DNA from: Candidatus Manganitrophus noduliformans
GTDB taxonomy: Bacteria; Nitrospirota; Nitrospiria; SBBL01; Manganitrophaceae
Length of the DNA: 64,000 bases
Direction of reading: 5' to 3'
Assembly: GCF_012184425.1 (NCBI RefSeq)
Contig: NZ_VTOW01000001.1
Location: forward strand, 1,488,001-1,552,000
The stretch's first letter is position 1. Each line of letters begins with the position of its first letter. A program made the translations under genes and the position numbers. Under the pieces are notes generated by a model, which had not been told where the DNA came from, did not search any database, and saw nothing but the letters and a program-made list of their open reading frames with translations. Below, in pieces: positions 1 through 8,941 of this stretch.

Positions 1-253
1 AAGTAAAGCCGTTGGTTCCCTTCTTCGCCTCGACCATCTTGCCGTCCGCGCCCGGCACCATGATCGTCGCATCTTTTGAGATATGGCCGGGCGCGGCGCT
101 CAGTGCCAGCTTGACCAACTGCTTTTGAGACATCTCCTTGATTCCCTTTTTCCCCTTCTTTCCTCCCCCCTTTTCCTTCTCCGCGGCATCAAGAGAAAGG
201 GTAAAACTGAAAGCGAGTGCGACGATACCGATTGCAATGAGAAGACGCTTCAT
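1..253 (-). CDS. Small exported protein, 3' end outside the window
   Basis: The gene runs off the left edge, so only its first 84 or so codons are visible. It begins with a clear signal peptide (MKRLLIAIGIVALAFS, then a cut near LDAA), followed by a Lys/Gly-rich stretch and a conserved-looking segment that contains LALSAAPGHISKDATI and VPGADGKMVEAKKG. Two ATGs are adjacent (256 and 253). I chose 253 because TAAGGAGG at 268-261 then has a normal 7-base spacing. From memory, similar short exported proteins ending in a Cys-containing tail occur in nitrite oxidisers and other environmental bacteria, but no function is known to me. Export is well supported; function is unknown. Confidence 0.7.
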   Translation of the reverse strand, partial: MKRLLIAIGIVALAFSFTLSLDAAEKEKGGGKKGKKGIKEMSQKQLVKLALSAAPGHISKDATIMVPGADGKMVEAKKGTNGFT

Positions 254-256
254 CAT

Positions 257-549
257 TTTCCCTCCTTAGCGGTTTGGTTGATAAGTGTTTATTTGATTTA
301 GGCGCCCCAACTCTCCAGGCCCCGGATCATTTCCGGAAGGTACTCGGCGACTTTATTTTCCTGTGGAACACGGCGGGATATTATCTGTTAACTTAAGTAA
401 TTGCAAGCAAAATTATATCCTAGGTAATAACGGCTGACGCATCGTATTCTTTTATGTTGGGCGGCCGATCGAATCGCTGAGATAGGGCTTGATTAGGCCT
501 CAGAGAGCCGGTATAATTTTTATTTTCGGATGGATAGGAGTTCTTCGCA
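257..549. other. Intergenic region between divergent genes, no gene seen
   Basis: This 293-base divergent gap separates the exported protein from def. It holds the ribosome binding site of the left gene (261-268) and an AT-rich stretch around 360-430 that probably carries promoters for both sides. I see no convincing ORF, tRNA or terminator in it. Confidence 0.5.
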
Positions 550-1077
550 ATGCCGGTTCTGGAAATTGTAAAATACCCGGCCCCGGTCCTGCTTCAGCGG
601 GCCGAAGAGGTCCGAGAGGTCGACGGCGCGCTTCAGAAGCAAATCGACGAGATGATCGAGACCCTCTATGCCGCACCCGGTCTCGGGCTGGCCGCCCCTC
701 AAGTAGGCGATTCCCGCCGTTTTTTTGTTTACGATCTTTCGGTTCAAGAGGAAGAGCCGGTTGCCCGCAAAGGACCGCTGGTTGTTCTCAACCCGGAGAT
801 TTTGGAGATGGAGGGGGAAGAGGTTTCCGATGAAGGGTGCCTTTCGATCCCGGGCTATCATGAAAAGGTAAAACGGGCCTATCGTGTTCTTCTCCGGGGG
901 CTTGATCGGGAGGGGAAAGAGATCCGTATTGAAGGAGAGGGGCTTCTCGCCCGGCTCTTTCAGCATGAGGTGGACCACATCAACGGCGTTCTGATGGTCG
1001 AGCGCTTCAGCAGCCTCAAAAAAGATATCTTCTTCCGCAAGTTCAAAAAAATGCTGAAGCAGGGAGAGTCCTTTTGA
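550..1077 (+). CDS. def: Peptide deformylase
   Basis: The 175-residue product removes the N-formyl group from nascent proteins in the cytoplasm. All three family motifs are visible: GLGLAAPQVG (residues 45-53, G-x-G-x-A-A-x-Q), EGCLS (95-99, with the metal-ligand Cys97) and QHEVDH (138-143, the HEXXH metal site with catalytic Glu140). Length is typical. GGATAGGAG lies upstream of the ATG. The stop codon is followed within two bases by the fmt start, so the two genes of the formyl-methionine cycle are translationally coupled, as in many bacteria. Confidence 0.97.
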   Translation: MPVLEIVKYPAPVLLQRAEEVREVDGALQKQIDEMIETLYAAPGLGLAAPQVGDSRRFFVYDLSVQEEEPVARKGPLVVLNPEILEMEGEEVSDEGCLSIPGYHEKVKRAYRVLLRGLDREGKEIRIEGEGLLARLFQHEVDHINGVLMVERFSSLKKDIFFRKFKKMLKQGESF

Positions 1078-1078
1078 T

Positions 1079-2038
1079 ATGCCCGCAACAAACCCGAAGC
1101 GGCTGCGCGCTGTTTTCATGGGGACTCCCGACTTCGCTCTTCCCACGTTCGAGGCGCTCGCCGCGTCTGAAGAGATCATTGCCGTCGTCACTCAGCCTGA
1201 TCGTCCGAAGGGACGCGGCGAGATCTTAACCCCTCCTCCGATTAAAATAGCTGCTCTCAAGCGGTCGATCCCGGTTTCACAACCGGAGCGGATTCGAAAA
1301 GATCCCGCTTTCATCCAACATCTCTCTCAACTCGCGCCCGATGTCATTATTGTCGTCGCCTTCGGCCAGATTCTTCCGGAGTCGGTGTTGAAGATCCCGC
1401 GATTCGGCTGCATCAATGTCCATGCTTCCCTCTTGCCGAAGTACCGCGGGGCGGCGCCGATTCAGTGGGCGATCATCCGGGGAGAGCGGGAGACCGGGGT
1501 GACGACGATGCAAATGGACCCCGGAATGGATACCGGACCGATGTTGCTTCGGCGTTCTGTCCCGATCGAGCCAAGCGATACGGCGGCGACCCTTTCTCCG
1601 CGCCTGGCGAAGATCGGCGCGTCGGTGTTGGTCGAAACCCTCTCTATTTTGAAGGAGGGGAAGCTCGCTCCGATCACGCAAGATCATTCGCAGGCGACTC
1701 TGGCGCCCCTTCTTAAAAAAGAAGACGGCCTCATCAGTTGGGAGGAGAGCGCCGAGGCGATCTCTCATCGGGCAAGAGGGGTCGATCCCTGGCCGGGGAC
1801 GACGACCTTCTATCAGGGAAAACGCTGGAAGATCACAGAACTTCATATCGGAAGCCGGGAGGGAGAATGGGGCCGGCCGGGTGAAATCATCCGTCTTTCC
1901 GAGAAAGGACTTGAAGTGGCCGCGGGGATGGGTTATATCTTAATCAATGAATTGCAGCCGGAAGGGGGTCGGAGGATGACCGCTTGGGAGTATGCGGCAG
2001 GTCACCCGATCCAAGAACGGACTGTTCTACACCGATAA
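1079..2038 (+). CDS. fmt: Methionyl-tRNA formyltransferase
   Basis: The 319-residue enzyme formylates Met-tRNA(fMet) with 10-formyl-tetrahydrofolate. The N-terminal hydrolase fold opens with AVFMGTPDFALPTF. The catalytic segment INVHASLLPKYRGAAPIQWA (about 112-131) and the nearby MDPGMDTGPML motif are intact, and a C-terminal tRNA-binding domain follows from about residue 205. The start ATG sits directly after the def stop. Length and motifs are those of a normal housekeeping copy. Confidence 0.97.
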   Translation: MPATNPKRLRAVFMGTPDFALPTFEALAASEEIIAVVTQPDRPKGRGEILTPPPIKIAALKRSIPVSQPERIRKDPAFIQHLSQLAPDVIIVVAFGQILPESVLKIPRFGCINVHASLLPKYRGAAPIQWAIIRGERETGVTTMQMDPGMDTGPMLLRRSVPIEPSDTAATLSPRLAKIGASVLVETLSILKEGKLAPITQDHSQATLAPLLKKEDGLISWEESAEAISHRARGVDPWPGTTTFYQGKRWKITELHIGSREGEWGRPGEIIRLSEKGLEVAAGMGYILINELQPEGGRRMTAWEYAAGHPIQERTVLHR

Positions 2039-2050
2039 GGAGGTGTCTAC

Positions 2051-2911
2051 GTGAACGCATTGAAAACAACCTTTTTCCTGACCCTATTAACGGTTCTGCT
2101 TGTGTTTGCGGGGAAAGCGTTGGGTGGAAATCAGGGGATGATCCTGGCGTTTGGTTTTGCTCTGGTGATGAATGGTATCAGCTATTGGTTTTCGGATAAA
2201 ATCGTTTTGAAAATGTATCGGGCTCAACCGGTCACCGAGGCCGACGCGCCGCAGCTCTACAACATTGTCGCCGACCTGGCGATGCGGGCGAAGATGCCGA
2301 TGCCTAAGGTCTACCTCATCGACAATCCGACCCCGAATGCTTTTGCGACCGGCCGTAATCCGGAGCATGCCGCGGTGGCGGTAACCACCGGGATCATGCG
2401 GATTCTGAACCGGGAAGAATTAACCGGTGTCTTGGCGCATGAGCTTTCTCACGTTCGGCATCGCGATATCCTCATTTCAACCGTCGCGGCGACGGTGGCC
2501 GGCGCCATCTCGATGTTGGCCAACATGGCGCAGTGGGCGATGATTTTCGGCGGTTTCGGCGGTCGGTCGGGTGACCGCGAAGGGGGGATGAGCGGATTGG
2601 GGGCGATCGTCATGATTATCCTGGCGCCGATCGCGGCGATGATGATCCAGATGGCGGTCTCCCGTTCCAGAGAGTTCGAAGCCGATGCCGGCGGGGCGAA
2701 GCTCTGCGGCAATCCGCTCTGGCTGGCCGAGGCGCTGCGGAAGCTGCATGTCGGTGTTCAGCGGGTACCGATGGATGCCAACCCGGCGACCGCGCATATG
2801 TTCATCGTCAGCCCCTTGCGAGGGGGCGGGATGATGTCGCTCTTCTCGACCCATCCTCCGATGGAGGAGCGGATTGCTCGGCTGGAAGCAATGGTCTACG
2901 GCCGAAGATAA
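2051..2911 (+). CDS. htpX: HtpX-type membrane zinc metalloprotease
   Basis: The 286-residue protein is an inner-membrane M48 protease that degrades misfolded membrane proteins. Two N-terminal membrane segments (about 7-20 and 28-46) are followed by the zinc site HELSH (130-134), two further hydrophobic segments (about 150-200) and SREFEADA, whose Glu supplies the third zinc ligand. The start is GTG, chosen because AAGGAGG lies eight bases upstream at 2038-2044 and overlaps the fmt end. It sits in the def-fmt run with a gap of only 12 bases, so cotranscription is likely. Confidence 0.93.
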   Translation: MNALKTTFFLTLLTVLLVFAGKALGGNQGMILAFGFALVMNGISYWFSDKIVLKMYRAQPVTEADAPQLYNIVADLAMRAKMPMPKVYLIDNPTPNAFATGRNPEHAAVAVTTGIMRILNREELTGVLAHELSHVRHRDILISTVAATVAGAISMLANMAQWAMIFGGFGGRSGDREGGMSGLGAIVMIILAPIAAMMIQMAVSRSREFEADAGGAKLCGNPLWLAEALRKLHVGVQRVPMDANPATAHMFIVSPLRGGGMMSLFSTHPPMEERIARLEAMVYGRR

Positions 2912-2954
2912 GGGTAGTCTATCTCGAATCAAAGACTCATTCGTTCTAAGAAAA

Positions 2955-2985
2955 AGCCCCCGGCCGCCCGGCCGGGGGCTTTGTT
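2955..2985 (+). terminator. GC-rich hairpin plus T-rich tail; terminator or coding palindrome
   Basis: GCCCCCGGCC (2956-2965) and GGCCGGGGGC (2970-2979) form a perfect 10-bp stem with a 4-base loop, followed by TTTGTTT. It looks like a rho-independent terminator after htpX. However, the same bases read in the rsmB frame give residues that resemble the missing rsmB N-terminus, so it may be coding DNA instead. Confidence 0.5.
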
Positions 2986-4285
2986 TCTCTTGGCTGAATC
3001 GGAATTGCGCCAGGACGATCTGAGCGCCTTAATCGATCGTTATCTGACGGCTCATCCGATGGAGCGGCGTGATCGGGCGCTGCTGACCGAGCTGGTCTAC
3101 GGCATCCTCCGCCAGCGAGGCTATCTCGACTGGCAGATCGATCATTTCTCCAAAGTCAAAAAAATCCACCCGGCGATTCGGAACATCCTTCGACTCGGGC
3201 TTTACCAGCTTCTGTTTCTTAACAAGATTCCTCCTTCCGCAGCAGTGAACACTTCGGTAGAGCTGGCGAAGGAGGAAGAGGGGATCGCCGCCTCCCGGCT
3301 GGTCAACGGTTTACTTAGAAACATCCTCCGGCAGAAAGATCATCTCCCCGCTCCCGATCCGAAGGGAGATCCGGTCGTGTTCATTTCGGTCGCCACTTCT
3401 CACCCGGATTGGATGGTCCGCCGATGGCTCGCCCGTTGGGGCCGAGAAAAAACATTCCAGTTCTGCCAATCCAATAACGAAGTCCCAACGACCACGCTTC
3501 GAACCAATGTCTTAAAGATCAGAAGAGAAGAGCTGGTGAAGCGGCTGGAGGCGGAAGGGGCGACGGTCGCCCTCTCAACGCTTTCTCCCCACACACTTTT
3601 TGTTCGAGGTATTTCTGTCTCCTCCCTTCCTTCTTATCGGGAGGGGCTTTTTTATGTTCAGGACGAAGGGGCACAATTGATCTCCGATCTGGTCGATCCA
3701 AAACCGGGAGAGAGCCTCCTCGATTTTTGTGCCGCGCCGGGAGGAAAGACGACCCATCTGGCCGAGTTAGCGGGCGGGCGGGCACACGTGACGGCGACCG
3801 ATATCCATGCCGATCGGCTTCATCTCATTCGGGAGAATCTCAGCCGTCTGCAGACACCCGGTATTGAGATAGAAACGCTCGCTCAGGCAACAGCCACTGA
3901 ACGGCGTTATGACCGCATTCTAATTGATGCCCCTTGCTCGGCTCTTGGAATTCTGCGGCGGATTCCCGAAGGGAAGTGGCGGAAGAAGCCGTCGATCATC
4001 CCCGACTATGCCAAGGAGCAGCGGCAGATTCTGGAGCAGGCGTTGAAGCATCTCAAAGTCGGCGGCCGATTGATCTATGCGACCTGCTCCACCGAGCCGG
4101 AAGAGAATGAAGAGCAGACGGCGGCCTTTGAAGCGGCCCATCCGGAGCTAAAGAGAGAAGATCCCCGGGAGAGTCTTCCCGAGGGTGCCCGGAAGTATGT
4201 TGATGAGCGGAATCATTTTACAACGCGCTTCAATTCGGATAAAATGGACCAGTTTTTCGCCGTCCGTTGGATCCGCATCGCGTAG
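2981..4285 (+). CDS. rsmB: 16S rRNA m5C967 methyltransferase
   Basis: The product (434 residues from TTG at 2981) methylates C967 of 16S rRNA. The N-terminal NusB-like RNA-binding domain (RALLTELVYGILRQRG; NILRLGLYQLLFLN) is followed by the SAM-binding motif DFCAAPGGKT, then DAPCS and ATCS, which carry the two catalytic Cys residues. The N-terminus is uncertain. The open frame extends upstream to 2918 and encodes PAARPGALFLLAESEL there, which fits the first helix of the NusB-like domain, but that stretch has no ATG, GTG or TTG. TTG 2981 truncates this helix; a rare start such as ATC 2921 after AAGGG is possible. The gene is ten bases from rpe. Confidence 0.9.
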   Translation: MFLLAESELRQDDLSALIDRYLTAHPMERRDRALLTELVYGILRQRGYLDWQIDHFSKVKKIHPAIRNILRLGLYQLLFLNKIPPSAAVNTSVELAKEEEGIAASRLVNGLLRNILRQKDHLPAPDPKGDPVVFISVATSHPDWMVRRWLARWGREKTFQFCQSNNEVPTTTLRTNVLKIRREELVKRLEAEGATVALSTLSPHTLFVRGISVSSLPSYREGLFYVQDEGAQLISDLVDPKPGESLLDFCAAPGGKTTHLAELAGGRAHVTATDIHADRLHLIRENLSRLQTPGIEIETLAQATATERRYDRILIDAPCSALGILRRIPEGKWRKKPSIIPDYAKEQRQILEQALKHLKVGGRLIYATCSTEPEENEEQTAAFEAAHPELKREDPRESLPEGARKYVDERNHFTTRFNSDKMDQFFAVRWIRIA

Positions 4286-4294
4286 GAGAGAAAG

Positions 4295-4984
4295 ATGACA
4301 CCATCCGGTCGATCCGGTTCTGGAAACAAGGGAAGGAAGATCGCGCCGTCGATCTTGTCGGCCGACTTCTCCCGGCTGGGGGAAGAGATCAAGGCGGTTG
4401 ACGCGGCGGGGGCCGACTGGATCCATATCGATGTGATGGACGGCCGGTTCGTTCCGAATCTGACGGTCGGGCCGTTGATCGTCGAGGCGGCGAAGAAGGT
4501 CACGGCACTTCCGCTCGATGTTCATCTGATGATCGTCGAGCCGGATCATCTCATTCCCGAATTCATCAAAGAAGGAGCCACTTCGGTCACGGTCCATGTA
4601 GAAGCCTGTCCGCATCTTCACCGGACGATTCAGCTGATCAAACAACAAGGGGCGCGCGCGGGGGTTTCGTTGAATCCGGCGACCCCGATTTCGGCGATCG
4701 AAGAGATCATCGACGAGATCGATCTTCTCCTGTTGATGTCGGTGAATCCCGGCTTCGGAGGGCAGAAGTTTATCCCGAAGGTTCTCGATAAAATTCGGGC
4801 CGCCCGGAAGATGATCGATGCGCGAGGACTCGCGATCGATCTGGAAGTCGACGGCGGAATCAAGGCGACTAACGCGCGTCAGCTCGCCGAGGCGGGGGTC
4901 GATGTTTTCGTCGCCGGCTCTGCGATTTTTGAGAGCGAGGACTATCGAGCGACGATCCGTCAATTTCGCGAAGAGATTACATAA
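4295..4984 (+). CDS. rpe: Ribulose-phosphate 3-epimerase
   Basis: The 229-residue TIM-barrel enzyme interconverts ribulose 5-phosphate and xylulose 5-phosphate in the pentose-phosphate and Calvin cycles. KIAPSILSADF, the metal-binding WIHIDVMDGRFVPN, LDVHLMI, the MSVNPGFGGQ loop and DGGIKATN are all present in the expected order. Length is normal. AGGAGAGAAAG precedes the ATG. Its place directly after rsmB is a common bacterial arrangement. Confidence 0.96.
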   Translation: MTPSGRSGSGNKGRKIAPSILSADFSRLGEEIKAVDAAGADWIHIDVMDGRFVPNLTVGPLIVEAAKKVTALPLDVHLMIVEPDHLIPEFIKEGATSVTVHVEACPHLHRTIQLIKQQGARAGVSLNPATPISAIEEIIDEIDLLLLMSVNPGFGGQKFIPKVLDKIRAARKMIDARGLAIDLEVDGGIKATNARQLAEAGVDVFVAGSAIFESEDYRATIRQFREEIT

Positions 4985-4994
4985 AGGGTGATTT

Positions 4995-6566
4995 GTGGAA
5001 GAGAATGAAATTTTAAAGCTGGCGGAGAGCCTCCATCCCCTTGAGCGGAAGGTCCTGCCCATTTTTCAGGGGCAAGCGCGCCTGGATGAAGAAGAGATCC
5101 TCCGGAAGGAGCCGTCGCTGCAACCCTCCCAGCTGTCGATGGCGCTCGGATGGCTCCTTTCGAAAGAAGTGATCAAGGTGATTGAGGAGCAGCGGCAGGA
5201 GCTGGTTTCGTTGACCGAGGTCGGCCGATCGTATGCCGCGCAGAAAAACCCGGCGCTCCGAATGGCCGACGAGATCCGCTCGCGGGGCCAGGTTCCGATC
5301 CGGGAGCTTCAGCAGCGGACCGACATGGAGCCGGATGAGAAGAGCGGGGCGATCGGCGCCCTCAAGGAGACCGGCGCGGTCCGTGTGGTGCCCGGCGGAC
5401 TGTTGGAGATTGCCGATCCCTCCAAGCTTGCAGAGTTCGAGCAACTTCAGGCAGTGATTGGTCGACTCTCTCAGACCTCGGAAGAGTCGGAGATGACGGC
5501 CCTCTCTTCTGAAGACCAAGCGACGATTGCGGCCTATCATCGGAAGCGGGGGAAGTCGAAGGGGATTTTCCGGGTCAATGAGCGGATCACCCGGATTTAT
5601 GCGCCGACGGAGCGTTTTGGTCCGCTCTACGAGCGGAGTCAGTCGGTGGGGGGGGCCGAAGAGGTCGGTACCCTCACCCCCGAAATGCTGAAAGAGGGGA
5701 GTTGGAGGGGAAAAAAATTCAGAAAATATAATATCCAGCTTCCCCCTCCCCGAATCGTCGGCGGCCGGAAGCATCCCTATCGAAGCTTCCTCGATCAGGT
5801 GAAACAGAAGTTCATCTCAATGGGGTTCGAAGAGATGCGCGGCCCGCTGGTGGAGAGTGAGTTCTGGGACATGGACGCCCTCTACATGCCGCAGTTTCAT
5901 CCGGCGCGGGAGATTCACGACGTCTACTTCGTGGAAGGGATCGACGAACAAATTCCAGAGAAGGTGGTGGCGCGGGTGGCCGATGCGCATCGAAACGGCG
6001 GGGAGACCGGCTCGCGCGGCTGGCGTTATCCCTTCGATGTGCAGCGGACCCGGCGGTTGGTTCTCCGGAGCCAGGGAACGGCGGTTTCGGCCCGGACGCT
6101 CGGGGGGAAGCCGAAAATTCCCGGGAAGTACTTCTCGATTGCGCGTTGTTTCCGGTACGATCAGGTCGATGCGACCCACGCGCCCGACTTCTTTCAGGTG
6201 GAAGGGATCGTTCTGGGACAGGAGATTCATTTCCGCACCCTGCTGGGGCTTCTGACCCTCTTTGCAAAAGAGGTCGCGCGGGCGGAGGAGATCAAGTTTC
6301 TTCCGGCCTACTTCCCCTTCACGGAGCCGTCGGTCGAAATGCACGTCCGGCATCCGAAGCTCGGTTGGATGGAGTTGGGCGGCGCGGGGCTCTTCCGCCC
6401 GGAGGTAACGAACCCGCTGGGGGTCGACGTTCCGGTGATTGCCTGGGGACTGGGGTTGGATCGGATGGCGATGGTGGCGCTGGGGATCTCCGATATTCGG
6501 GATCTCTTCTCGCCCGACCTTGGATTGATCCGCGAAAAACGAACGGTACAGGAAGGACTGGGTTAG
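4995..6566 (+). CDS. pheS: Phenylalanyl-tRNA synthetase alpha subunit, archaeal/eukaryotic type
   Basis: The 523-residue subunit charges tRNA(Phe) as part of an alpha2-beta2 enzyme. It is much longer than the usual bacterial PheS (about 330-350). It starts with winged-helix-like DNA/tRNA-binding modules (about 1-190) typical of the archaeal/eukaryotic form. The catalytic core then begins with HPYRSFLDQVKQKFISMGF, followed by MPQFHPAREIHDVYFV, the motif-2-like ARCFRYDQVDATH and the motif-3-like GLGLDRMAM. The start is GTG at 4995, ten bases after rpe. The type implies ancient transfer or retention from an archaeal-like source, as known for spirochaetes. Confidence 0.93.
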   Translation: MEENEILKLAESLHPLERKVLPIFQGQARLDEEEILRKEPSLQPSQLSMALGWLLSKEVIKVIEEQRQELVSLTEVGRSYAAQKNPALRMADEIRSRGQVPIRELQQRTDMEPDEKSGAIGALKETGAVRVVPGGLLEIADPSKLAEFEQLQAVIGRLSQTSEESEMTALSSEDQATIAAYHRKRGKSKGIFRVNERITRIYAPTERFGPLYERSQSVGGAEEVGTLTPEMLKEGSWRGKKFRKYNIQLPPPRIVGGRKHPYRSFLDQVKQKFISMGFEEMRGPLVESEFWDMDALYMPQFHPAREIHDVYFVEGIDEQIPEKVVARVADAHRNGGETGSRGWRYPFDVQRTRRLVLRSQGTAVSARTLGGKPKIPGKYFSIARCFRYDQVDATHAPDFFQVEGIVLGQEIHFRTLLGLLTLFAKEVARAEEIKFLPAYFPFTEPSVEMHVRHPKLGWMELGGAGLFRPEVTNPLGVDVPVIAWGLGLDRMAMVALGISDIRDLFSPDLGLIREKRTVQEGLG

Positions 6567-6571
6567 ACGCG

Positions 6572-8290
6572 ATGCCGACGATTGAGATCAAAATCAGCGA
6601 TTTTGAATCGCTCCTGGGAAAAGGAAAGATCAGCGAGGCCGAACTTGAATCGCTCCTGGAGTATGTGAAGGGGGAGGTGAAGGATTTTCTTCCCAAGGAA
6701 GATACCGCCAAGATCGAATTAAACGACAGCAACCGTCCCGACCTTTGGTGCTCGGAGGGCATTGCGCGCCAGGTCCTCCTGATCGAATCGAAGCGGAAGA
6801 ACCATCCATTTTTTACCGATCGGAAGGGGACAGCGGATCGGAAGGTGACGGTGGCGAAGGAATTAAAGTCGATCCGCCCCTATTTGGCGGCCTGTGTGGC
6901 GAGGGGGATGCGGGTGACCGATCCGATCCTGGTTCAGCTCATCCAAACTCAGGAGAAGCTGGCGGAGATCTTCGGGCGAAAACGCCAGACGGTTTCGATC
7001 GGCCTTTACCGTCTTCCGAAAATTGTCTTCCCGGTCCGGTACGAAGTGGCCGATCCGGTGAAAACCCGCTTCACGCCGCTCGGCTTCGATCAACCGATGA
7101 GTCTTGCCGAAATCCTCGCACGCCATCCGAAAGGAGTGGCCTACGCCCACACATTGAAGGGGGCCGATCGTTATCCGATCTTGATCGATGCGAAAGAGCA
7201 GATCCTCTCCTTCCCGCCGATCATCAACAGCCGCGAGATCGGGGAGGTCCAGGTGGGGGATTCCGAGCTTTTTGTCGAAGTGACCGGGAGTGATCTGCGG
7301 ATGGTGTTGCTGGCGCTGAATATCTTTGCCGCCAACCTTTCCGACCGCGGGGCGACGATCGAGCCGGTCACCGTCCAATTCCCGGAGGAGACCGCGTTCG
7401 GAAGAGAGATCGTGATGCCGCTCGACTTCTCCGCTCCTTTGGAGGTGACCCTGGATGATTTCAACCAGGTGCTCGGGGAGAAGGTGACGCGGGAAGAGGT
7501 GACCTCTCTTCTCTCTCGTTACGGCTATACCCTTTCCGGCGAAGGGAAGCCGTTTCGGGTGACCGCCCCGCCCTATCGGGATGACATGATGCACCCGATC
7601 GATGTGATCGAAGATTTCGTGATCAGCCGCGGCATTGCCCATTTTGAGCCGGAGATGCCGTCGACCTTCACCGTCGGATCGCTTTCGCCGCTGGAGCGGC
7701 TCTCCGACCGACTTCGAGAGGAGATGGTCGGCTTGGGTCTTCAAGAGGTCTTCTCGAATGTCCTTGGTTCCCGCCAGGAGTTTGTGGAGCGGATGCGAGT
7801 CGAGCAGGTGGGGAAAGAGCGGCCGGAAGGGCGTCTGATCGAGATCAAAAATCCGATGACGGAGCGTTTTTCCATTTTGCGCCCTTGGCTTCTGCCGTCG
7901 TTGCTGCGGGTAGAGAACGCCAGCTCCAAGGCCTTTTATCCCCATCGGATTTTCGAGGTCGGCGAGGTGGCGCGGTTCACGGCGTCGGGAGAAGAGACGG
8001 AGACCCGCGTTCATCTCGCGGCGTTGATGGCGCATCCGACCGCCAACTTCTCCGAACTGCACGCCGTCCTGGAGGCCTTCTGTTACAACCTTTCGCTTCG
8101 CTATCGATTGGAGGCGATCTCTCACCCGACCTTCATCGAGGGGCGGGCCGGGGCGATTTTCGTCGGGGAGCGGGAGGCTGGAATTATCGGTGAGATCGAT
8201 CCTGAGGTCCTGACCCGGTGGCAGATCGGAATGCCGGCGGCGGCGTTTGAGATCGACATTGAATCTCTCGACCAAAATAAAAAGGGATGA
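6572..8290 (+). CDS. pheT: Phenylalanyl-tRNA synthetase beta subunit, archaeal/eukaryotic type
   Basis: The 572-residue partner of PheS is again the short archaeal type; bacterial PheT is about 800 residues with an EMAP-like N-terminal domain that is absent here. It shows the family start MPTIEIKISDFESLLG, the B3/B4 region around NRPDLWCSEGIARQ and ILIDAKEQILSFPPIINS (about 200-230), the B5 domain near APPYRDDMMHPIDVIEDFV, and the inactive synthetase fold at the C-terminus. The ATG at 6572 lies five bases after the pheS stop. The open frame continues upstream inside pheS, but no start there matches the family. Confidence 0.93.
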   Translation: MPTIEIKISDFESLLGKGKISEAELESLLEYVKGEVKDFLPKEDTAKIELNDSNRPDLWCSEGIARQVLLIESKRKNHPFFTDRKGTADRKVTVAKELKSIRPYLAACVARGMRVTDPILVQLIQTQEKLAEIFGRKRQTVSIGLYRLPKIVFPVRYEVADPVKTRFTPLGFDQPMSLAEILARHPKGVAYAHTLKGADRYPILIDAKEQILSFPPIINSREIGEVQVGDSELFVEVTGSDLRMVLLALNIFAANLSDRGATIEPVTVQFPEETAFGREIVMPLDFSAPLEVTLDDFNQVLGEKVTREEVTSLLSRYGYTLSGEGKPFRVTAPPYRDDMMHPIDVIEDFVISRGIAHFEPEMPSTFTVGSLSPLERLSDRLREEMVGLGLQEVFSNVLGSRQEFVERMRVEQVGKERPEGRLIEIKNPMTERFSILRPWLLPSLLRVENASSKAFYPHRIFEVGEVARFTASGEETETRVHLAALMAHPTANFSELHAVLEAFCYNLSLRYRLEAISHPTFIEGRAGAIFVGEREAGIIGEIDPEVLTRWQIGMPAAAFEIDIESLDQNKKG

Positions 8291-8322
8291 TGGACGATCG
8301 ATCCATCACCCCTTCCCTTAAA

Positions 8323-8344
8323 ATCTCTCTTGAGATCCTTTTTA
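8323..8344 (+). terminator. Weak hairpin between convergent pheT and rplT
   Basis: ATCTC-TCTT-GAGAT followed by CCTTTTT lies in the 51-base convergent gap. A second small palindrome, TGATGGA...TCCATCA, spans 8288-8308 and includes the pheT stop. Either could end pheT transcription, but the stems are short. Confidence 0.35.
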
Positions 8345-8701
8345 TCCTTTGATCTTTGCCTGGACGGTTGCGAGGATTCGGCTAAACCCGGTTGCATCGT
8401 GAACCGCCATTTCGGCGAGGATCTTTCGATTCAGCAAGATCCCTGCTTTCCTCAACCCCTCCATAAAGCGGCTGTAGGTCATCCCCTCGCTTCGCACGGC
8501 GGCGTTGATCCGGGCAATCCAAAGGGCTCTAAAGTCACGCTTCTTCGCTCGCCGGTCCCGGTAGGCATAGAGAAGTGATTTGTCGACGGCTTCCGTGGCG
8601 CTTCGGTAAAGCCGGCTTTTGCCGCCGTAATAACCTTTCGCCATCTTGAGGCGATCGTTCCGGCGCTGTCGGGTTTTGGGACCCCCTTTTGCTCTGGGCA
8701 T
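8342..8701 (-). CDS. rplT: 50S ribosomal protein L20
   Basis: The 119-residue basic protein bL20 binds 23S rRNA early in large-subunit assembly. The start MPRAKGG, the [13 protein letters not shown] segment, [14 protein letters not shown] and the C-terminal [10 protein letters not shown] region are characteristic. It is the last gene of the minus-strand thrS-infC-rpmI-rplT operon. In many bacteria pheS-pheT follow on the same strand. Here pheT arrives from the other side on the opposite strand. Confidence 0.97.
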   Translation of the reverse strand: MPRAKGGPKTRQRRNDRLKMAKGYYGGKSRLYRSATEAVDKSLLYAYRDRRAKKRDFRALWIARINAAVRSEGMTYSRFMEGLRKAGILLNRKILAEMAVHDATGFSRILATVQAKIKG

Positions 8702-8737
8702 TTTATAACTCCTTCTGTTCTGATTTTCTAAGTGAAA

Positions 8738-8941
8738 CTAATTTCCGTACGGGAGCAGTCGCGCGATCGCGGAGACCTCTCCGGGGTGAACGGGAGCATC
8801 CCCTCCCAGACCCCGCTTCCGCTTGGCCTCTTTATGGGTGAGCAGGTGTCGCTTTCCCGCCTGCTTCCGCATAATTTTGCCGGTCCCGGTGATCTTAAAA
8901 CGTTTCGCTGCGCCCCGATGTGTCTTCAATTTGGTTCTCAT
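8738..8941 (-). CDS. rpmI: 50S ribosomal protein L35
   Basis: The 67-residue basic protein bL35 begins MRTKLKTHRGAAKRFK and contains the HLLTHK and KRKRGL segments usual for the family. Its ATG overlaps the infC stop codon by the four bases ATGA, so it is probably translated by coupling to infC, as in enterobacteria where the infC-rpmI-rplT block is controlled by L20. Confidence 0.96.
   Translation of the reverse strand: MRTKLKTHRGAAKRFKITGTGKIMRKQAGKRHLLTHKEAKRKRGLGGDAPVHPGEVSAIARLLPYGN

Noticed and set aside
6146-6571. Upstream extension of pheT by 142 codons
   Set aside because: It overlaps pheS in another frame and has no similarity to PheT; the ATG at 6572 begins the family's normal N-terminus.
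6863-8275. 470-codon open frame antisense to pheT
   Set aside because: Shadow frame; pheT is clearly coding.
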